Counted from the stretch's first letter, positions 16,808-26,385 are shown. The stretch: 64,000 nucleotides of DNA from Micromonospora sp. CP22 (GCF_009712475.1 NZ_VCJO01000014.1:1-64000); one strand, 5' to 3'. Numbers and translations: made by a program. Notes: a model not told the origin generated them from the sequence alone.

Positions 16808-19366
16808 GTGCCGGGAGTGCGCAACCTGACGCAGGTCGAGGCGACCGAGCGGGCCCGCCTGCTCGACGTGACCGGGTACGACATCAATCTGGACCTGTCC
16901 AGTGCCGTTCACGCCGCCGACGGTCGTACCTTCCGGTCGACCACAGAAGTGCGGTTCCGCTGCGCAGAACCGGGTGCCAGCACCTTCATCGAGGTGGCGG
17001 CCGAATCGGTCCGCTCGGCGACGCTCAACGGCGACCCGGTGGACCTGACCGACTTCTCCGCCGAGAAGGGGCTCACGCTGACCGGCCTGGCCGGCGAGAA
17101 CACGCTGATCGTCGACGCGGACTTCGCGTTCTCCAACTCGGGGCAGGGGCTGCACCGGTCCGTCGACCCGGTCGACGGTGAGACCTACCTCTACAGCCAG
17201 TTCGAGACGGCCGACGCGCAGCGGGTCTTCGCCTGCTTCGACCAGCCGGACCTGAAGAGCGTCTACACCTGGCACGCCACCGTTCCGGAGCACTGGAAGG
17301 TGATCTCCAACATGCCGGTGGAGCGTGAGGAGCCGGCGGGCGAGGGCCACAAGACCGTGCACTTCGCCACCTCGGCCCGGATGAGCACCTACATCACCGC
17401 GCTGTGCGCCGGGCCGTACCACGAGGTCAGGTACACCCACGACGGCATCGACCTGGGTTACTTCTGCCGGGCGAGCATGGCGCAGTACCTCGACTCCGAC
17501 GAGCTGAACCTGGTCACCACGCAGGGCTTCGACTTCTTCCACGAGCAGTTCGGGGTGCGTTACCCGCTGCCCAAGTACGACCAGCTGTGGGTGCCGGACT
17601 TCAACGCCGGTGCGATGGAGAACTTCGGCTGCGTGACCCACGCCGAGTCGCACTACCTGTTCCGCTCCCAGGTCACCGACTTCGAGTACGAGCAGCGGGC
17701 CAACACCGTGCTGCACGAGCTGGCGCACATGTGGTTCGGCAACCTGGTCACCATGCGCTGGTGGAACGACCTGTGGTTGAACGAGTCGTTCGCCGAGTGG
17801 GCCAGCCACTGGTGCAACACGCACGCCACCCGCTTCACCGAGGCGTGGACGACCTTCCTGTCCATCCGGAAGAACTGGGGCTACCGGCAGGACCAGCTCT
17901 CCTCCACCCACCCGGTCTACTGCGAGATGCCCGACCTGGAGGCCGTCGAGGTCAACTTCGACGGCATCACGTACGCCAAGGGCGCCAGCGTGCTCAAGCA
18001 GCTGGTCGCCTACGTCGGCGAGGAGGCGTTCCTGGCCGGTCTACGCGCCTACTTCGCCCGGCACGCCTGGGGCAACGCCACCTTCGACGACCTGCTGTCC
18101 GAGTTGGAGACCGCCTCCGGCCGCAAGTTGACCACATTCGCCTCCCAGTGGCTGGAGACCGCGCAGGTCAACACCCTGCGTCCCGAGCTGACCATCGGCG
18201 CGGACGGCGCGTACCAGCAGGTACTGGTCCGTCAGGAGGCACCGGAGGGCCACCCGACCCTGCGTACGCACCGGATCGGGGTGGGTCTCTACGACCTCCG
18301 CGACGGTCGGTTGGTGCGCCGTGAACGGTACGAGGTCGACGTCGACGGCGAGCTGACCGAGCTGACCGAACTCACCGGCGTGCCCGCCGCCGACGTGCTG
18401 CTGCTCAACGACGACGACCTCAGCTACACCAAGCTGCGGTTGGACGAGCGGTCGATGTCGACGGTGGTGCAGCACATCGCCGGTCTGGAGTCGTCGCTGG
18501 CCCGAGCACTGTGCTGGACGGCCGCCTGGGACATGACCCGCGACGCCGAACTGGCCACCCGCGACTACGTCGCCCTGGTGCTGGCCGGGTTGCCCGCGGA
18601 GACGGACATCAACCTGGTCACCGCGACGCTGCGCCAGGTCAGCAGCGCCCTGACCTTCTACGCCGAGCGGGACTGGGCGCCCACCGGCTGGGCCGACCTG
18701 GCCCGCACCGCGAAGACCGCGCTCGCCGCGGCCGAGCCGGGCAGCGGCTTCCAGCTGGCCTGGGCCCGCGCGTACGTCTCGGCGGCCCGGTCCGACGAGG
18801 ACCTGGCCGTGCTGCGCGGCTGGTTGGAGGGCACCCAGGTGACCCCCGGGCTGACCATCGACACCGAGCTGCGGTGGAGCGTGTTGCAGGCGCTGGTGGC
18901 CAACGGCGTGGCCGGCCCGGCGGAGATCGAGGCGGAGCTGGCCCGGGACAAGACCTCCAGCGGTGAACGGGAGGCCGCCTACGCGCACGCGCTGGTGCCG
19001 ACCGAGGCCAACAAGGCCGCCGTGTGGGCCCAGTTGACCGGCCCGGAGGCGTTGCCGAACTGGCGGCACCGGGCACTGTTGCAGGGCTTCAGCCACCCCA
19101 CGCAGGTGGAGCTGGTGACGCCCTACCGGGACCGGTACTTCGCCTCGGTCGGGCAGGTCTGGGCGACCCGGGACAGCGAGCCGGCGCAGGAGTTCGCCAT
19201 GCTCATGTACCCCGCGTACCTGGTGGAGGAGGAGACCGTCGAGGCCACCGACGCCTGGCTGGCGCAGGAGGGCCACCCGGGCCCGCTGCGGCGGCTGGTC
19301 GCCGAGGGCCGCGACGGCGTGGTCCGGGCGCTCGCCGCACAGGCCTGCGACGCCCGGGCGGCCTGA
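16808..19366 (+). CDS. pepN: Aminopeptidase N (M1 family)
   Basis: A zinc aminopeptidase of 852 residues that removes N-terminal amino acids from peptides in the cytosol. It has the substrate-binding GAMEN motif (268-272), zinc site HELAH (303-307) with the third ligand Glu in NESFAEW about 19 residues on, and an ERAP1-like helical C-terminal domain. GTG 16808 is preceded by GGAG; an in-frame GTG at 16790 adds six residues. It is followed by a strong terminator. Confidence 0.96.
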   Translation: MPGVRNLTQVEATERARLLDVTGYDINLDLSSAVHAADGRTFRSTTEVRFRCAEPGASTFIEVAAESVRSATLNGDPVDLTDFSAEKGLTLTGLAGENTLIVDADFAFSNSGQGLHRSVDPVDGETYLYSQFETADAQRVFACFDQPDLKSVYTWHATVPEHWKVISNMPVEREEPAGEGHKTVHFATSARMSTYITALCAGPYHEVRYTHDGIDLGYFCRASMAQYLDSDELNLVTTQGFDFFHEQFGVRYPLPKYDQLWVPDFNAGAMENFGCVTHAESHYLFRSQVTDFEYEQRANTVLHELAHMWFGNLVTMRWWNDLWLNESFAEWASHWCNTHATRFTEAWTTFLSIRKNWGYRQDQLSSTHPVYCEMPDLEAVEVNFDGITYAKGASVLKQLVAYVGEEAFLAGLRAYFARHAWGNATFDDLLSELETASGRKLTTFASQWLETAQVNTLRPELTIGADGAYQQVLVRQEAPEGHPTLRTHRIGVGLYDLRDGRLVRRERYEVDVDGELTELTELTGVPAADVLLLNDDDLSYTKLRLDERSMSTVVQHIAGLESSLARALCWTAAWDMTRDAELATRDYVALVLAGLPAETDINLVTATLRQVSSALTFYAERDWAPTGWADLARTAKTALAAAEPGSGFQLAWARAYVSAARSDEDLAVLRGWLEGTQVTPGLTIDTELRWSVLQALVANGVAGPAEIEAELARDKTSSGEREAAYAHALVPTEANKAAVWAQLTGPEALPNWRHRALLQGFSHPTQVELVTPYRDRYFASVGQVWATRDSEPAQEFAMLMYPAYLVEEETVEATDAWLAQEGHPGPLRRLVAEGRDGVVRALAAQACDARAA

Positions 19367-19380
19367 CCGCACGCAGACCT

Positions 19381-19416
19381 CGAAGCCGGCGTGGGTAGGA
19401 GCCCACGCCGGCTTCG
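19381..19416 (+). terminator. Strong terminator of pepN
   Basis: A perfect 15-bp stem (19381-19395 with 19402-19416) with a 6-nt loop, 14 bp after the pepN stop. Confidence 0.8.
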
Positions 19417-19459
19417 CTGCCTGGCCACGGTGAGAATGGGCGCGTGATCCTGGGCACGC

Positions 19460-19495
19460 AAAAGCCCGGCCGCACGCGAGGCGGGCCGGGCTTTT
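19460..19495. terminator. Bidirectional rho-independent terminator
   Basis: A 12-bp stem beginning AAAA and ending TTTT (19460-19471 with 19484-19495), loop 12 nt. The A/T ends give a U-tract on both strands, so it serves pepN and the converging DUF5130 gene. It is the most canonical terminator in the window. Confidence 0.85.
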
Positions 19496-19511
19496 GTCGT
19501 AGAGGTCGGGC

Positions 19512-19925
19512 TCAGCCCTTACCGGCGTAGCGGGAGAGCTGGTCGAGGCCCTGGATGATGCCGCCGGCGAGGTCGCCGCCACCGAACGCGGCCACCATCG
19601 ACAAGGCGGCGATCTTGGCGTACGTGTCCGGGACGCGCTTGCGGGCGTACCGACCGGTGACGATCTCCAGCTGCCGCTGGTTGGGCGAGATCGCGATCAG
19701 CACCGACAGGTCGGGCTCGGCGAGCTGCCGGTGCAACCGCTCGGCGTGCTCCCGGATCGGCTCGTCGAGGCCACCCACGTAGACGGAGAAGACCAGGCCG
19801 GTGGTCCGGTCGGCCAGCCGCAGCGCCTCGTCGATGCGCAGCAGCTGGCGGGTCGAGAACGGCCCGTCGAGCACGTCGGGCGGGGTGTCCGTCCCGGCCG
19901 CGTGCTGCTTCTCACCAACGGTCAC
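19512..19925 (-). CDS. DUF5130 family protein
   Basis: A 137-residue actinobacterial protein resembling the TPM-like DUF5130 family, with a beta-rich core (GLVFSVYVGGL, SVLIAISPNQRQLEIVTG) and a helical C-terminus; no signal peptide. GTG 19925 has GGAGG five bases upstream, overlapping the 3' end of the CtaJ-like gene by 14 bp. Function unknown; the coupling to a cytochrome-oxidase-associated gene may be informative. Confidence 0.75.
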   Translation of the reverse strand: MTVGEKQHAAGTDTPPDVLDGPFSTRQLLRIDEALRLADRTTGLVFSVYVGGLDEPIREHAERLHRQLAEPDLSVLIAISPNQRQLEIVTGRYARKRVPDTYAKIAALSMVAAFGGGDLAGGIIQGLDQLSRYAGKG

Positions 19926-20301
19926 TTGCGCCTCCGGTTCCACCGGTCGGTGCTTCGGCGCCGACCTGTCCCTGCGTGCTGCTGGTCAGCGCGGGCGCCT
20001 GTGCCCCCACCGACAGCGAGGTGCCCGCGGAGTCGGCCAGCTCCTCTGGCCGCCCGAGGAACCACACCGGCGTGAAGCTGAACGGTCGGCCAGGCCGGTA
20101 ACGCTTGGCACCGCCACCACCGTGGCCCTGGCTACCCGCGTAGACAAGGCCGGTGATCACCAGCACGATGGCTGCCGGGATGCCGACGAAGACCAGCAAC
20201 GTGTCGGTTACAGACAATCCCAACGCCCCCAGGCGGAAAGAGAGACCTTTGATCGAATCGGGTGGCCGATCATCGTGGTGACCTCCCGACTCCGCTGTCA
20301 T
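19912..20301 (-). CDS. ctaJ: CtaJ-like aa3 cytochrome oxidase subunit
   Basis: A 129-residue protein with one N-terminal membrane helix (about residues 28-54) followed by a Gly-rich linker and a segment YRPGRPFSFTPVWFL that I recall from the small actinobacterial oxidase subunit CtaJ. The C-terminal third is low-complexity. In mycobacteria CtaJ is encoded beside DUF5130 and pepN, as here. The assignment rests on context, topology and remembered motif, not on alignment. It overlaps the amidase 3' end by 32 bp. Confidence 0.6.
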   Translation of the reverse strand: MTAESGGHHDDRPPDSIKGLSFRLGALGLSVTDTLLVFVGIPAAIVLVITGLVYAGSQGHGGGGAKRYRPGRPFSFTPVWFLGRPEELADSAGTSLSVGAQAPALTSSTQGQVGAEAPTGGTGGASDRW

Positions 20302-21733
20302 TCACGTTAGCGGAGCCGACGCTCCGCCAGACTGCGGGGTGCCGATCCCACCCGCCACTGGAGGACTCCAGTTGCGCAGCGGTCGCGATCAGTCTCGCAT
20401 CGTCACCGTAGTGACCGGTGAGCAGCACGCCGACCGGCAGCCCTTCGGCGGTCACACCGACCGGCAACGAAACGGAGGGTTGGCCGGTGACGTTGAACAC
20501 CGCGCAGTACGGGGAGAAGCGGCGTTGCCGGTCGAAGTCCTCCGCCGGGGTGCGTCCCTGGGTGAACCAGCCGACCGGCACCTGTGGCGCCGCGAGGGTC
20601 GGGCAGAGCAGCAGATCGCACCCGGCGGTGCGGCGGACACCGAGGCGTACCTGCGCCTGGATCTCGCCGAGGGTCGCGGTGAGGGTGCCGGCGGAGATCT
20701 CGGCGGCCTGCGTCCGCAGGAACCGGGTCAGGGGCAGCAGTTCGGACTCCCGCTGCGGCGGCACCGGGGTGAGCGCGAGGACGTACCAGACGATCTCGAA
20801 CAGCGGCCACACCTGCGGGCCGAGCGGTGCCGACACCTCCACGACCTCGTGCCCGGCGGCGGCGAGCAGCGCGGCGGCCCGGTCCACCGCCGCGACGCAG
20901 TCCGGGTGGACCGGTTCGTCGGCGAGCATCGGGGTGGTGAACCGGCCGACCCGCAACCTGCCCGGCTCGGCGGCGCGGGCGGCGGCGAGATAGCCGCCCG
21001 GCGGCGGTGCCGGCGGCAGGTACGGCTCGCCGGGCACCGGCTCGGCCAGCACGTCCAGCAGCGCGGCCACGTCGGCGACGGTGCGGCCGAGCGGTCCATG
21101 GGTCGGCAGGCCGAAGGCACCGAAGCCGAGCGGACCACCGGAGACCAGTCCTCGGCTGGGCTTGTAGCCGATCAGCCCGCACAGCGACGCGGGGATCCGC
21201 AGGGAGCCGCCCCCGTCGGAGCCCTGTGCCACCGGCACCAGGCCCGCCGCCACGGCCGCCGCCGCGCCACCGCTCGATCCACCGGCGGTGTTGGCCAACG
21301 CCCACGGATTGCGGGCCGGCGGTGCCACCAGGGTCTCCGAGTACAGCGAGCAGCCCAGCTCAGAGGTGGTGGTCTTGCCGAGACTGACCATCCCCGCGGC
21401 CCGCATGAAGCGCACCACGTCGGCGTCGACGGGCGGCACGAAGTCGACGAAGGCGGCCGAGCCGAAGGTGGTGCGGACACCGGCCGTCAGGGTCAGATCC
21501 TTGATCGCCGTCGGCACCCCGTGCAGTGGTCCACGCTGGTCCGCCGGCACCGCGTCGGCGGCCCGGGCGGCATCCCGGGCCAACTGCGCGGTGACGGTGA
21601 CGAAGGCACCGACCGTGTCGCCGAGCGCGTCCACCCGCCGCAGGTGATGCTCGACCAGTTCCAGGCTGGACAGCTCGCCACGGGCGATCGCGGCGGCCTG
21701 CTCCAGCGCGGTCAGATCGTGCGGCTCGGCCAT
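20270..21733 (-). CDS. Amidase signature family hydrolase
   Basis: A 487-residue amidase signature enzyme that cleaves an unspecified C-N amide bond. The Ser-cisSer-Lys triad is complete: Lys78 (TAIKDL), Ser153 (GGSSGG), Ser177 (GGGSLRIP). Full length for the family and without a signal peptide. It lies between the CtaJ-like gene and VapBC, not inside the kynurenine operon, and it is not of the metal-dependent formamidase family. Substrate unknown. Confidence 0.88.
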   Translation of the reverse strand: MAEPHDLTALEQAAAIARGELSSLELVEHHLRRVDALGDTVGAFVTVTAQLARDAARAADAVPADQRGPLHGVPTAIKDLTLTAGVRTTFGSAAFVDFVPPVDADVVRFMRAAGMVSLGKTTTSELGCSLYSETLVAPPARNPWALANTAGGSSGGAAAAVAAGLVPVAQGSDGGGSLRIPASLCGLIGYKPSRGLVSGGPLGFGAFGLPTHGPLGRTVADVAALLDVLAEPVPGEPYLPPAPPPGGYLAAARAAEPGRLRVGRFTTPMLADEPVHPDCVAAVDRAAALLAAAGHEVVEVSAPLGPQVWPLFEIVWYVLALTPVPPQRESELLPLTRFLRTQAAEISAGTLTATLGEIQAQVRLGVRRTAGCDLLLCPTLAAPQVPVGWFTQGRTPAEDFDRQRRFSPYCAVFNVTGQPSVSLPVGVTAEGLPVGVLLTGHYGDDARLIATAAQLESSSGGWDRHPAVWRSVGSANVNDSGVGRSPR

Positions 21734-21790
21734 GCCGCCATCCTGCCCGCTCCGGCCGCGCCACGCCGCCTCGACACGGGTGTCAGCGCC

Positions 21791-22219
21791 TCAGGAGAGA
21801 GTTCCCGGTGGGGACACCCACTCCGAGCGCGGTCCACCCACCTCCGCCAACAGGTCGAAGTCCCGGTCGTAGTGGAGAACGGTCGCCGCGTACTCAGCGG
21901 CCGAGGCGGCCACCATGAGATCTACCGGGCTCGCGGCTCGGTGGTGTCCCCGGGCGGTCAACGCCAGTTGCAGGTCCCAGGCTCGGGTTGCCACGGCCGA
22001 CGTGATCGGAAGGTCGATCATCAGCTCCGCGCGGCGGGCATGCACTGTCATCGCATCTCTGCAGTCGCGAGCGCTGCGTCCATCCTCCAAATCCAGCGGG
22101 AGGCAGGTCGCGGCCAATCTCTCTTCGAGTAGTGCTCGGATCCGCTTTCCGACGATCGGTTGGCGAAGACGACCCCAGGCCGAGGTGTCGATCAGGTACA
22201 GGCCGGGTGGAGGACTCAC
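21791..22219 (-). CDS. vapC: VapC-type PIN-domain ribonuclease toxin
   Basis: A 142-residue PIN-domain toxin expected to cleave tRNA or other RNA. The acidic metal site is visible: Asp11 (YLIDTSAW), Asp100 (SPVDLMVA) and Asp118/Asp120 (LHYDRDFD). It starts at GTG 22219, overlapping the antitoxin stop in a GTGA, so the toxin is translated only after the antitoxin. Confidence 0.88.
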   Translation of the reverse strand: MSPPPGLYLIDTSAWGRLRQPIVGKRIRALLEERLAATCLPLDLEDGRSARDCRDAMTVHARRAELMIDLPITSAVATRAWDLQLALTARGHHRAASPVDLMVAASAAEYAATVLHYDRDFDLLAEVGGPRSEWVSPPGTLS

Positions 22220-22434
22220 GCGGCGTCCCGCTCGCCGTCCGGTGTCTTGTCGTCCGCCAGCAGTCCGGTCCAGTCCCGATCGATGGAGAGCAACTCGCGG
22301 ATCGCCTCCATCCGCTCGCCGCGCTCGGCGACCATCCGGAGCGCAGCATGGATGGTGTCCTTCTTGCTCTTGGTACCCAATTCACGACGGGCCCGCTCGA
22401 GCAACTCATCATCAAGGTCGATAACCGTCTTCAC
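22216..22434 (-). CDS. vapB: VapB-type antitoxin
   Basis: A 72-residue antitoxin with an N-terminal ribbon-helix-helix (MKTVIDLDDELLERARR, then KKDTIHAALR) that would bind the operon's operator, and an acidic C-terminal tail that would neutralise VapC. The type resembles MK(T/R)VxxDxD VapB proteins. The AT-rich palindromes just upstream are the probable operator. Confidence 0.85.
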   Translation of the reverse strand: MKTVIDLDDELLERARRELGTKSKKDTIHAALRMVAERGERMEAIRELLSIDRDWTGLLADDKTPDGERDAA

Positions 22435-22442
22435 GGCACCGA

Positions 22443-22475
22443 GTATATACCGGATCCGAGATCTTATATATGAAG
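22443..22475 (-). promoter_or_regulatory. vapBC promoter/operator, AT-rich
   Basis: A stretch far more AT-rich than its surroundings, with GTATATAC and TTATATAT elements. On the minus strand TATACT provides a -10 about 10 bp before vapB. It overlaps the 3' end of the ACMS decarboxylase gene (stop TAA at 22464). Confidence 0.5.
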
Positions 22476-23483
22476 TCGGTCGAGGAAGCGGAGGGCGTTG
22501 GCGGAGAGCAGGTCGGCACGCTGCGCGTCGGTGAGGAAGTCGGCCTGGTGGACCACCGCACCGGCCGGGCGTTCCCCCAGGGGGTACGGGTAGTCGCTGC
22601 CCACCAGCACCCGATCGGCACCCATGGTGTCCACGAGCAGGCGCAACGCCGGAGTCGAGAAGACCACCGAGTCGACGTAGAACCGGTCGACGTAGGAGCT
22701 GGGCGGGGCGGCGGACGCACCGCGTACCAGGTCACCGCGGCGGTGCCAGGCGTTGTCGGCACGCCCCAGCCAGAACGGGAAGCTGCCACCACCGTGGGCG
22801 AAGCAGATCCGCAACGTCTCCGGCACCCGGTCGAACACCCCGCCGAGGATCATCGCCAGCACCGACAGGTGGGTCTCGGCGGGCATCCCGGTGAGCCAGC
22901 GGGCCATCCAACGGTCCAACCGGGGACCACCGGCCATGTCCCAGGGGTGGACGAAGACCGGCGCACCGACCTCGGCGCAATGGGTCAGGAACGTCACGAT
23001 GCCCGCGTCGTCCAGATCCCGCTCGCCCACGTGGTTACCGATCTCGACACCGACGTGACCGGCCGCGAGGCAGCGGTCCACCTCGGCGCAGGCGGCGTCC
23101 GGGTCCTGCAACGGCACCTGGCAGAACGGCAGCAGCCGACCGTCGCCTCCGGCGGTGACCTCCAGCGTCAGGTCGTTGAAGATGCGGGCCACCTTCACCG
23201 CCTGGTCGGTGGGACGGTCGTAGCAGAAGAAGACCGGCGTGGGCGAGACCACCTGCACGTCGATTCCGTCGGCGGCCATGTCGGCCAGCCGGGTGTCGGC
23301 GTCCCAGCACTCGGCGCCGACCGGGCGGAACGCCGTCTCGCCGACCATGATCATGGCGGCGCGCTCCGAGTCGATCCGGAGCCAGGGCCAGCCGGACCCG
23401 CCGCAGGTCGCGGCCAGGTCCGGCCATCCCTTCGGTACGACGTGCGTGTGCACGTCCACCACCGGCGACGCTGGACCCGCCAT
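22464..23483 (-). CDS. 2-amino-3-carboxymuconate-6-semialdehyde decarboxylase (ACMSD)
   Basis: A 339-residue amidohydrolase-fold decarboxylase that converts ACMS to 2-aminomuconate semialdehyde and so diverts flux away from quinolinate and NAD. Metal ligands are present: His12 and His14 (VDVHTH), His in VFVHPWD, His in FAHGGGSFPF, Asp in VGSDYPYPLG. It is the last gene of the kynurenine operon, with its ATG overlapping the dioxygenase stop. No terminator is seen before the vapBC promoter. Confidence 0.9.
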   Translation of the reverse strand: MAGPASPVVDVHTHVVPKGWPDLAATCGGSGWPWLRIDSERAAMIMVGETAFRPVGAECWDADTRLADMAADGIDVQVVSPTPVFFCYDRPTDQAVKVARIFNDLTLEVTAGGDGRLLPFCQVPLQDPDAACAEVDRCLAAGHVGVEIGNHVGERDLDDAGIVTFLTHCAEVGAPVFVHPWDMAGGPRLDRWMARWLTGMPAETHLSVLAMILGGVFDRVPETLRICFAHGGGSFPFWLGRADNAWHRRGDLVRGASAAPPSSYVDRFYVDSVVFSTPALRLLVDTMGADRVLVGSDYPYPLGERPAGAVVHQADFLTDAQRADLLSANALRFLDRLHI

Positions 23484-24007
23484 CAGCCCTTACCCGGGTG
23501 CAGGGTGCCGCAGTTGTCGCAGGTACGCGCGGACTCGTCGGCGTAGAACGCCGCGAAGACCGGGGGCAGGTCGGCGGCGATGTCCCGCACCTGCAACTCG
23601 ACCTCGTGCACCTTGTGCGAGCACTCGGGGCAGTACCACTGGAACTTCTCCAGCGTCCCCTCCTCGCGTACCCGCTCGATCACCACCCCGATCGAGCCGG
23701 CCTCCGGCCGCTGCGGCGAATGCGGTGTGTTCCGGGGCAACATCCACATCTGCCCCTCGCGCACGTGCACCGTACGCGGGCCCTCGGGCAGCATCAGGTT
23801 GATGTGCATGTTGCCCTTCACCTGGTAGAAGAACTCCTCGTACGGGTCGACGTGGAAGTCGGTCCGCTGGTTCGGTCCACCGACCACCATCACGATGAAG
23901 TCCTCGGAGCCGGGCAGCATCTCCTTGTTGCCGACCGGCGGCTTGAGCAGGTGCTGGTTCTCCGCGATCCACCCGGGAAAGCTGAACGGCTCGGCGATCT
24001 CACTCAT
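23483..24007 (-). CDS. nbaC: 3-hydroxyanthranilate 3,4-dioxygenase
   Basis: A cupin dioxygenase of 174 residues that opens the ring of 3-hydroxyanthranilate to ACMS. Iron ligands His52, Glu58 and His96 align with those of the Cupriavidus enzyme. The bacterial C-terminal rubredoxin-like zinc site is complete (Cys126, Cys129, Cys163, Cys166). ATG 24007 overlaps the end of the RidA gene. The length equals the bacterial family. Confidence 0.95.
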   Translation of the reverse strand: MSEIAEPFSFPGWIAENQHLLKPPVGNKEMLPGSEDFIVMVVGGPNQRTDFHVDPYEEFFYQVKGNMHINLMLPEGPRTVHVREGQMWMLPRNTPHSPQRPEAGSIGVVIERVREEGTLEKFQWYCPECSHKVHEVELQVRDIAADLPPVFAAFYADESARTCDNCGTLHPGKG

Positions 24008-24432
24008 GACTGGCCTCCTTCTGGGAGCAGGGCGACGGCCTGCATCTCGATCAGCAGGTGCGGATGCGGCAACTGGTGCACGGCGACGGTCGTCCGGGTC
24101 GGCCCGGTCGCGTCGAAGAACTCCGCCCACACCTCGTTGTAGCCACCGAAGTCATTCATGTTGACCAGGTAGGTGGTCACCTGGACCAGGTCGGTCAACT
24201 CGGCGCCGACCGACCGCAGCAGGTCCGCGATGTTCTCGATCACCGCCCGCGTCTGGACCCGGATGTCCAGGTCGGTCGTGCCGAACTCGTCCACCGACAC
24301 GCCCACGAACGTGTTGTCCGGTCGCCGGGACGACGTACCCGACACGAAGACGAACCCGCCTGCCACCTTGACGTGCGGAAACGCCCCCCGAGGCACGGCC
24401 TTCCCAGCCACCACCCGAGCCCTGTCACTCAT
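24004..24432 (-). CDS. RidA-family 2-aminomuconate deaminase
   Basis: A 142-residue RidA/YjgF-fold protein. In this operon it is the expected 2-aminomuconate deaminase, giving 4-oxalocrotonate. It has the family's C-terminal VEMQAVA-like strand ([12 protein letters not shown]) and the segment [22 protein letters not shown] 24432 has GAGG upstream; the frame extends 25 codons further without family similarity. General RidA housekeeping cannot be excluded, but the neighbours argue for the pathway role. Confidence 0.82.
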   Translation of the reverse strand: MSDRARVVAGKAVPRGAFPHVKVAGGFVFVSGTSSRRPDNTFVGVSVDEFGTTDLDIRVQTRAVIENIADLLRSVGAELTDLVQVTTYLVNMNDFGGYNEVWAEFFDATGPTRTTVAVHQLPHPHLLIEMQAVALLPEGGQS

Positions 24433-24473
24433 GACGACCACCTCGCACCGGCGCGACAGGACCGACCACGTCA

Positions 24474-24502
24474 GGGGTTCCGGGCGGCCCGCCCGGAACC
24501 CC
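24474..24502 (-). repeat. Strong hairpin inside the kynurenine operon
   Basis: A perfect 13-bp GC-rich stem (24474-24486 with 24490-24502) with a 3-nt loop lies in the 78-bp gap between the decarboxylase and RidA genes. It may act as an mRNA-stability or partial-termination element. Confidence 0.6.
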
Positions 24503-24510
24503 CACACCGT

Positions 24511-25284
24511 TCATGACGACGCCCGCAACGAAGCCGTACCGAGCTTCTCGACGACAGCCCGGACATGAGCACCCGCACGCAGCGGAACAGCAGCGGTCGC
24601 CGCACCGGCCAGGAACACCCAGCCCTCCCGCAGCCGCACCCCGTGCCGCCCCGCCAGCCGGAGACCCTCGTCGAGTGCCCGGCGCGGGTCACCGAGGATG
24701 GCCGCCGTCGAGCCCACCTGCGACAGCCGTCCGTCGATCTCCAGCAACACACCCAGGTTGTCCAGGCCGTCCGGCACCGGCGACCACGGGCCGATAACGA
24801 ACGCGCCCGCCGAGGTGTTGTCGGCGATGACGTCCGGCAGGGAGAAGGTGAAGTTCGCGTACCGGGAGTCGATCAGCTCGATCGCCGGAGCGACCGCCCG
24901 CACCGCGTCGGTGAAGTCACCGACCGGCTCGCCCGGCTCGGGAAGCCGATCCAGCAGGAACGCCACCTCCGGCTCGACCCGGGGATGGATGAAGTCGGCC
25001 ACGTCGACCGTGCCGCCGTCGGGTATCCGCATCACGTCGGTGAGCCGACCCCAGATCACCTCGTCCACCCCGACCTGGGCCATCTTCGCCTTGCTGGTCA
25101 GGCCCATCTTCACGCCGACGAGCCGCTCGCCCCGGTCCAGTCGGCGCTGCACCAGGGCGGTCTGCACCGCGTACGCGGCATCGACGTCCAGCCCGGTCTC
25201 GGCGGCGAGCTGACCGATCGCGGTCGCCGTGTCGGCGGCCGCGCCGAGCGTCTCGGCGATCCCTGCGATGTCCGGCCCGATCAT
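24511..25284 (-). CDS. 4-oxalocrotonate decarboxylase
   Basis: A 257-residue enzyme of the hydratase/decarboxylase family. [18 protein letters not shown] followed by [11 protein letters not shown] resembles XylI/DmpH 4-oxalocrotonate decarboxylases rather than the hydratases, so I assign it the step to 2-oxopent-4-enoate. A second paralogue in the same operon (27493-28314) looks like the hydratase. Its ATG overlaps the aldolase stop in an ATGA. Confidence 0.8.
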   Translation of the reverse strand: MIGPDIAGIAETLGAAADTATAIGQLAAETGLDVDAAYAVQTALVQRRLDRGERLVGVKMGLTSKAKMAQVGVDEVIWGRLTDVMRIPDGGTVDVADFIHPRVEPEVAFLLDRLPEPGEPVGDFTDAVRAVAPAIELIDSRYANFTFSLPDVIADNTSAGAFVIGPWSPVPDGLDNLGVLLEIDGRLSQVGSTAAILGDPRRALDEGLRLAGRHGVRLREGWVFLAGAATAAVPLRAGAHVRAVVEKLGTASLRASS

Positions 25285-26336
25285 CGGTTCTCCTTGCCAG
25301 CCAGGTCCAGCGCCACGTCGACGATCATGTCTTCCTGCCCGCCGACCATCCGGCGTCTGCCCAATTCCACCAGGATCGACCGGACGTCCACCCCGTAGCG
25401 GGCCGAGGCCCGTTCGGCGTGGCGCAGGAAGCTGGAGTAGACCCCCGCGTACCCCAGGGAGAGGGTCTCCCGGTCGACCTGGACGGGCCGGTCCTGCAAC
25501 GGGCGGACGATGTCGTCGGCGGCGTCCATCAGCGCGAAGACGTCACAGCCATGCTGCCAGCCGTGCAGTTCGGCGACCGCGACGAAGACCTCCAGGGGCG
25601 CGTTGCCGGCACCGGCGCCCATACCGGCGAGCGAGGCGTCCACCCGGACCGTCCGGCCGCCCGGCGACCCGACCGGGCCGTCACCGGCGATCCGGCCGTG
25701 CTCGACGGCGACCACGCTGTTGGCCACCCCGAGGGAGAGGTTGTGGTGGGCGTGGATGCCGATCTGGGTGGTCGGTTCGAGGACCTGCCGGTACGCGTCG
25801 ACCCGCTGCGCGACGTCGGACATCAGCAGCCGACCGCCGGAGTCGGTGACGTAGACGCAGTGCGCCCCGTACGACTCCATCAGCTTGGCCTGCGCGGCCA
25901 GTCCGGCCGGATCGTTCATGTGGGACATCATCAGGAAGCCGGCCACGTCCATGCCGTTCTCCCGGGCCCACGAGATGTGCTGGGCGGAGATGTCGGCCTC
26001 GGTGCAGTGGGTGGCGATCCGGACGCTGGTGACCCCGAGCGCCCGGGCGGCCTTCAGGTCGGCGATGGTGCCGATGCCGGGCAACAGCAGGGTGGTCAGC
26101 TTCGCCCGCGTCATCACCTCGGCCGCCGCCGCGATCCAGTCGGCGTCGCTGGCCGCGCCGTGGCCGTAGTTGACGCTGGACCCGGCCAGACCGTCGCCGT
26201 GGGCGACCTCGATCGCGGCGACCCCGGCGGCGTCGAGTGCCGCGGCGATCACCCGGACCTGGTCGACGGTGTAGCGGTGCGCGATGGCGTGCATGCCGTC
26301 GCGCAACGTCACGTCCTGGATGTACAGCTGGGTCAC
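25281..26336 (-). CDS. mhpE: 4-hydroxy-2-oxovalerate aldolase
   Basis: A 351-residue DRE-TIM metallolyase that cleaves 4-hydroxy-2-oxovalerate to pyruvate and acetaldehyde. It has the N-terminal TLRDGMHA motif, the [15 protein letters not shown] metal-binding segment, and a C-terminal DmpG-type communication domain. GTG 26336 has GGAGG a few bases upstream. In this family it forms a complex with the acylating acetaldehyde dehydrogenase, encoded immediately upstream, and channels acetaldehyde to it. Confidence 0.93.
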   Translation of the reverse strand: MTQLYIQDVTLRDGMHAIAHRYTVDQVRVIAAALDAAGVAAIEVAHGDGLAGSSVNYGHGAASDADWIAAAAEVMTRAKLTTLLLPGIGTIADLKAARALGVTSVRIATHCTEADISAQHISWARENGMDVAGFLMMSHMNDPAGLAAQAKLMESYGAHCVYVTDSGGRLLMSDVAQRVDAYRQVLEPTTQIGIHAHHNLSLGVANSVVAVEHGRIAGDGPVGSPGGRTVRVDASLAGMGAGAGNAPLEVFVAVAELHGWQHGCDVFALMDAADDIVRPLQDRPVQVDRETLSLGYAGVYSSFLRHAERASARYGVDVRSILVELGRRRMVGGQEDMIVDVALDLAGKENR

Positions 26337-26385
26337 CGCTGCCTCCCGCCACCGGCCGCCGTGGGCCTCACCGTGTTCCGCGCGC

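Noticed and set aside
20270-21733. Amidase as the missing kynurenine formamidase
   Set aside because: It belongs to the amidase-signature Ser-Ser-Lys family, not to any known formamidase family, and is outside the operon; kept only as a possibility in the findings.
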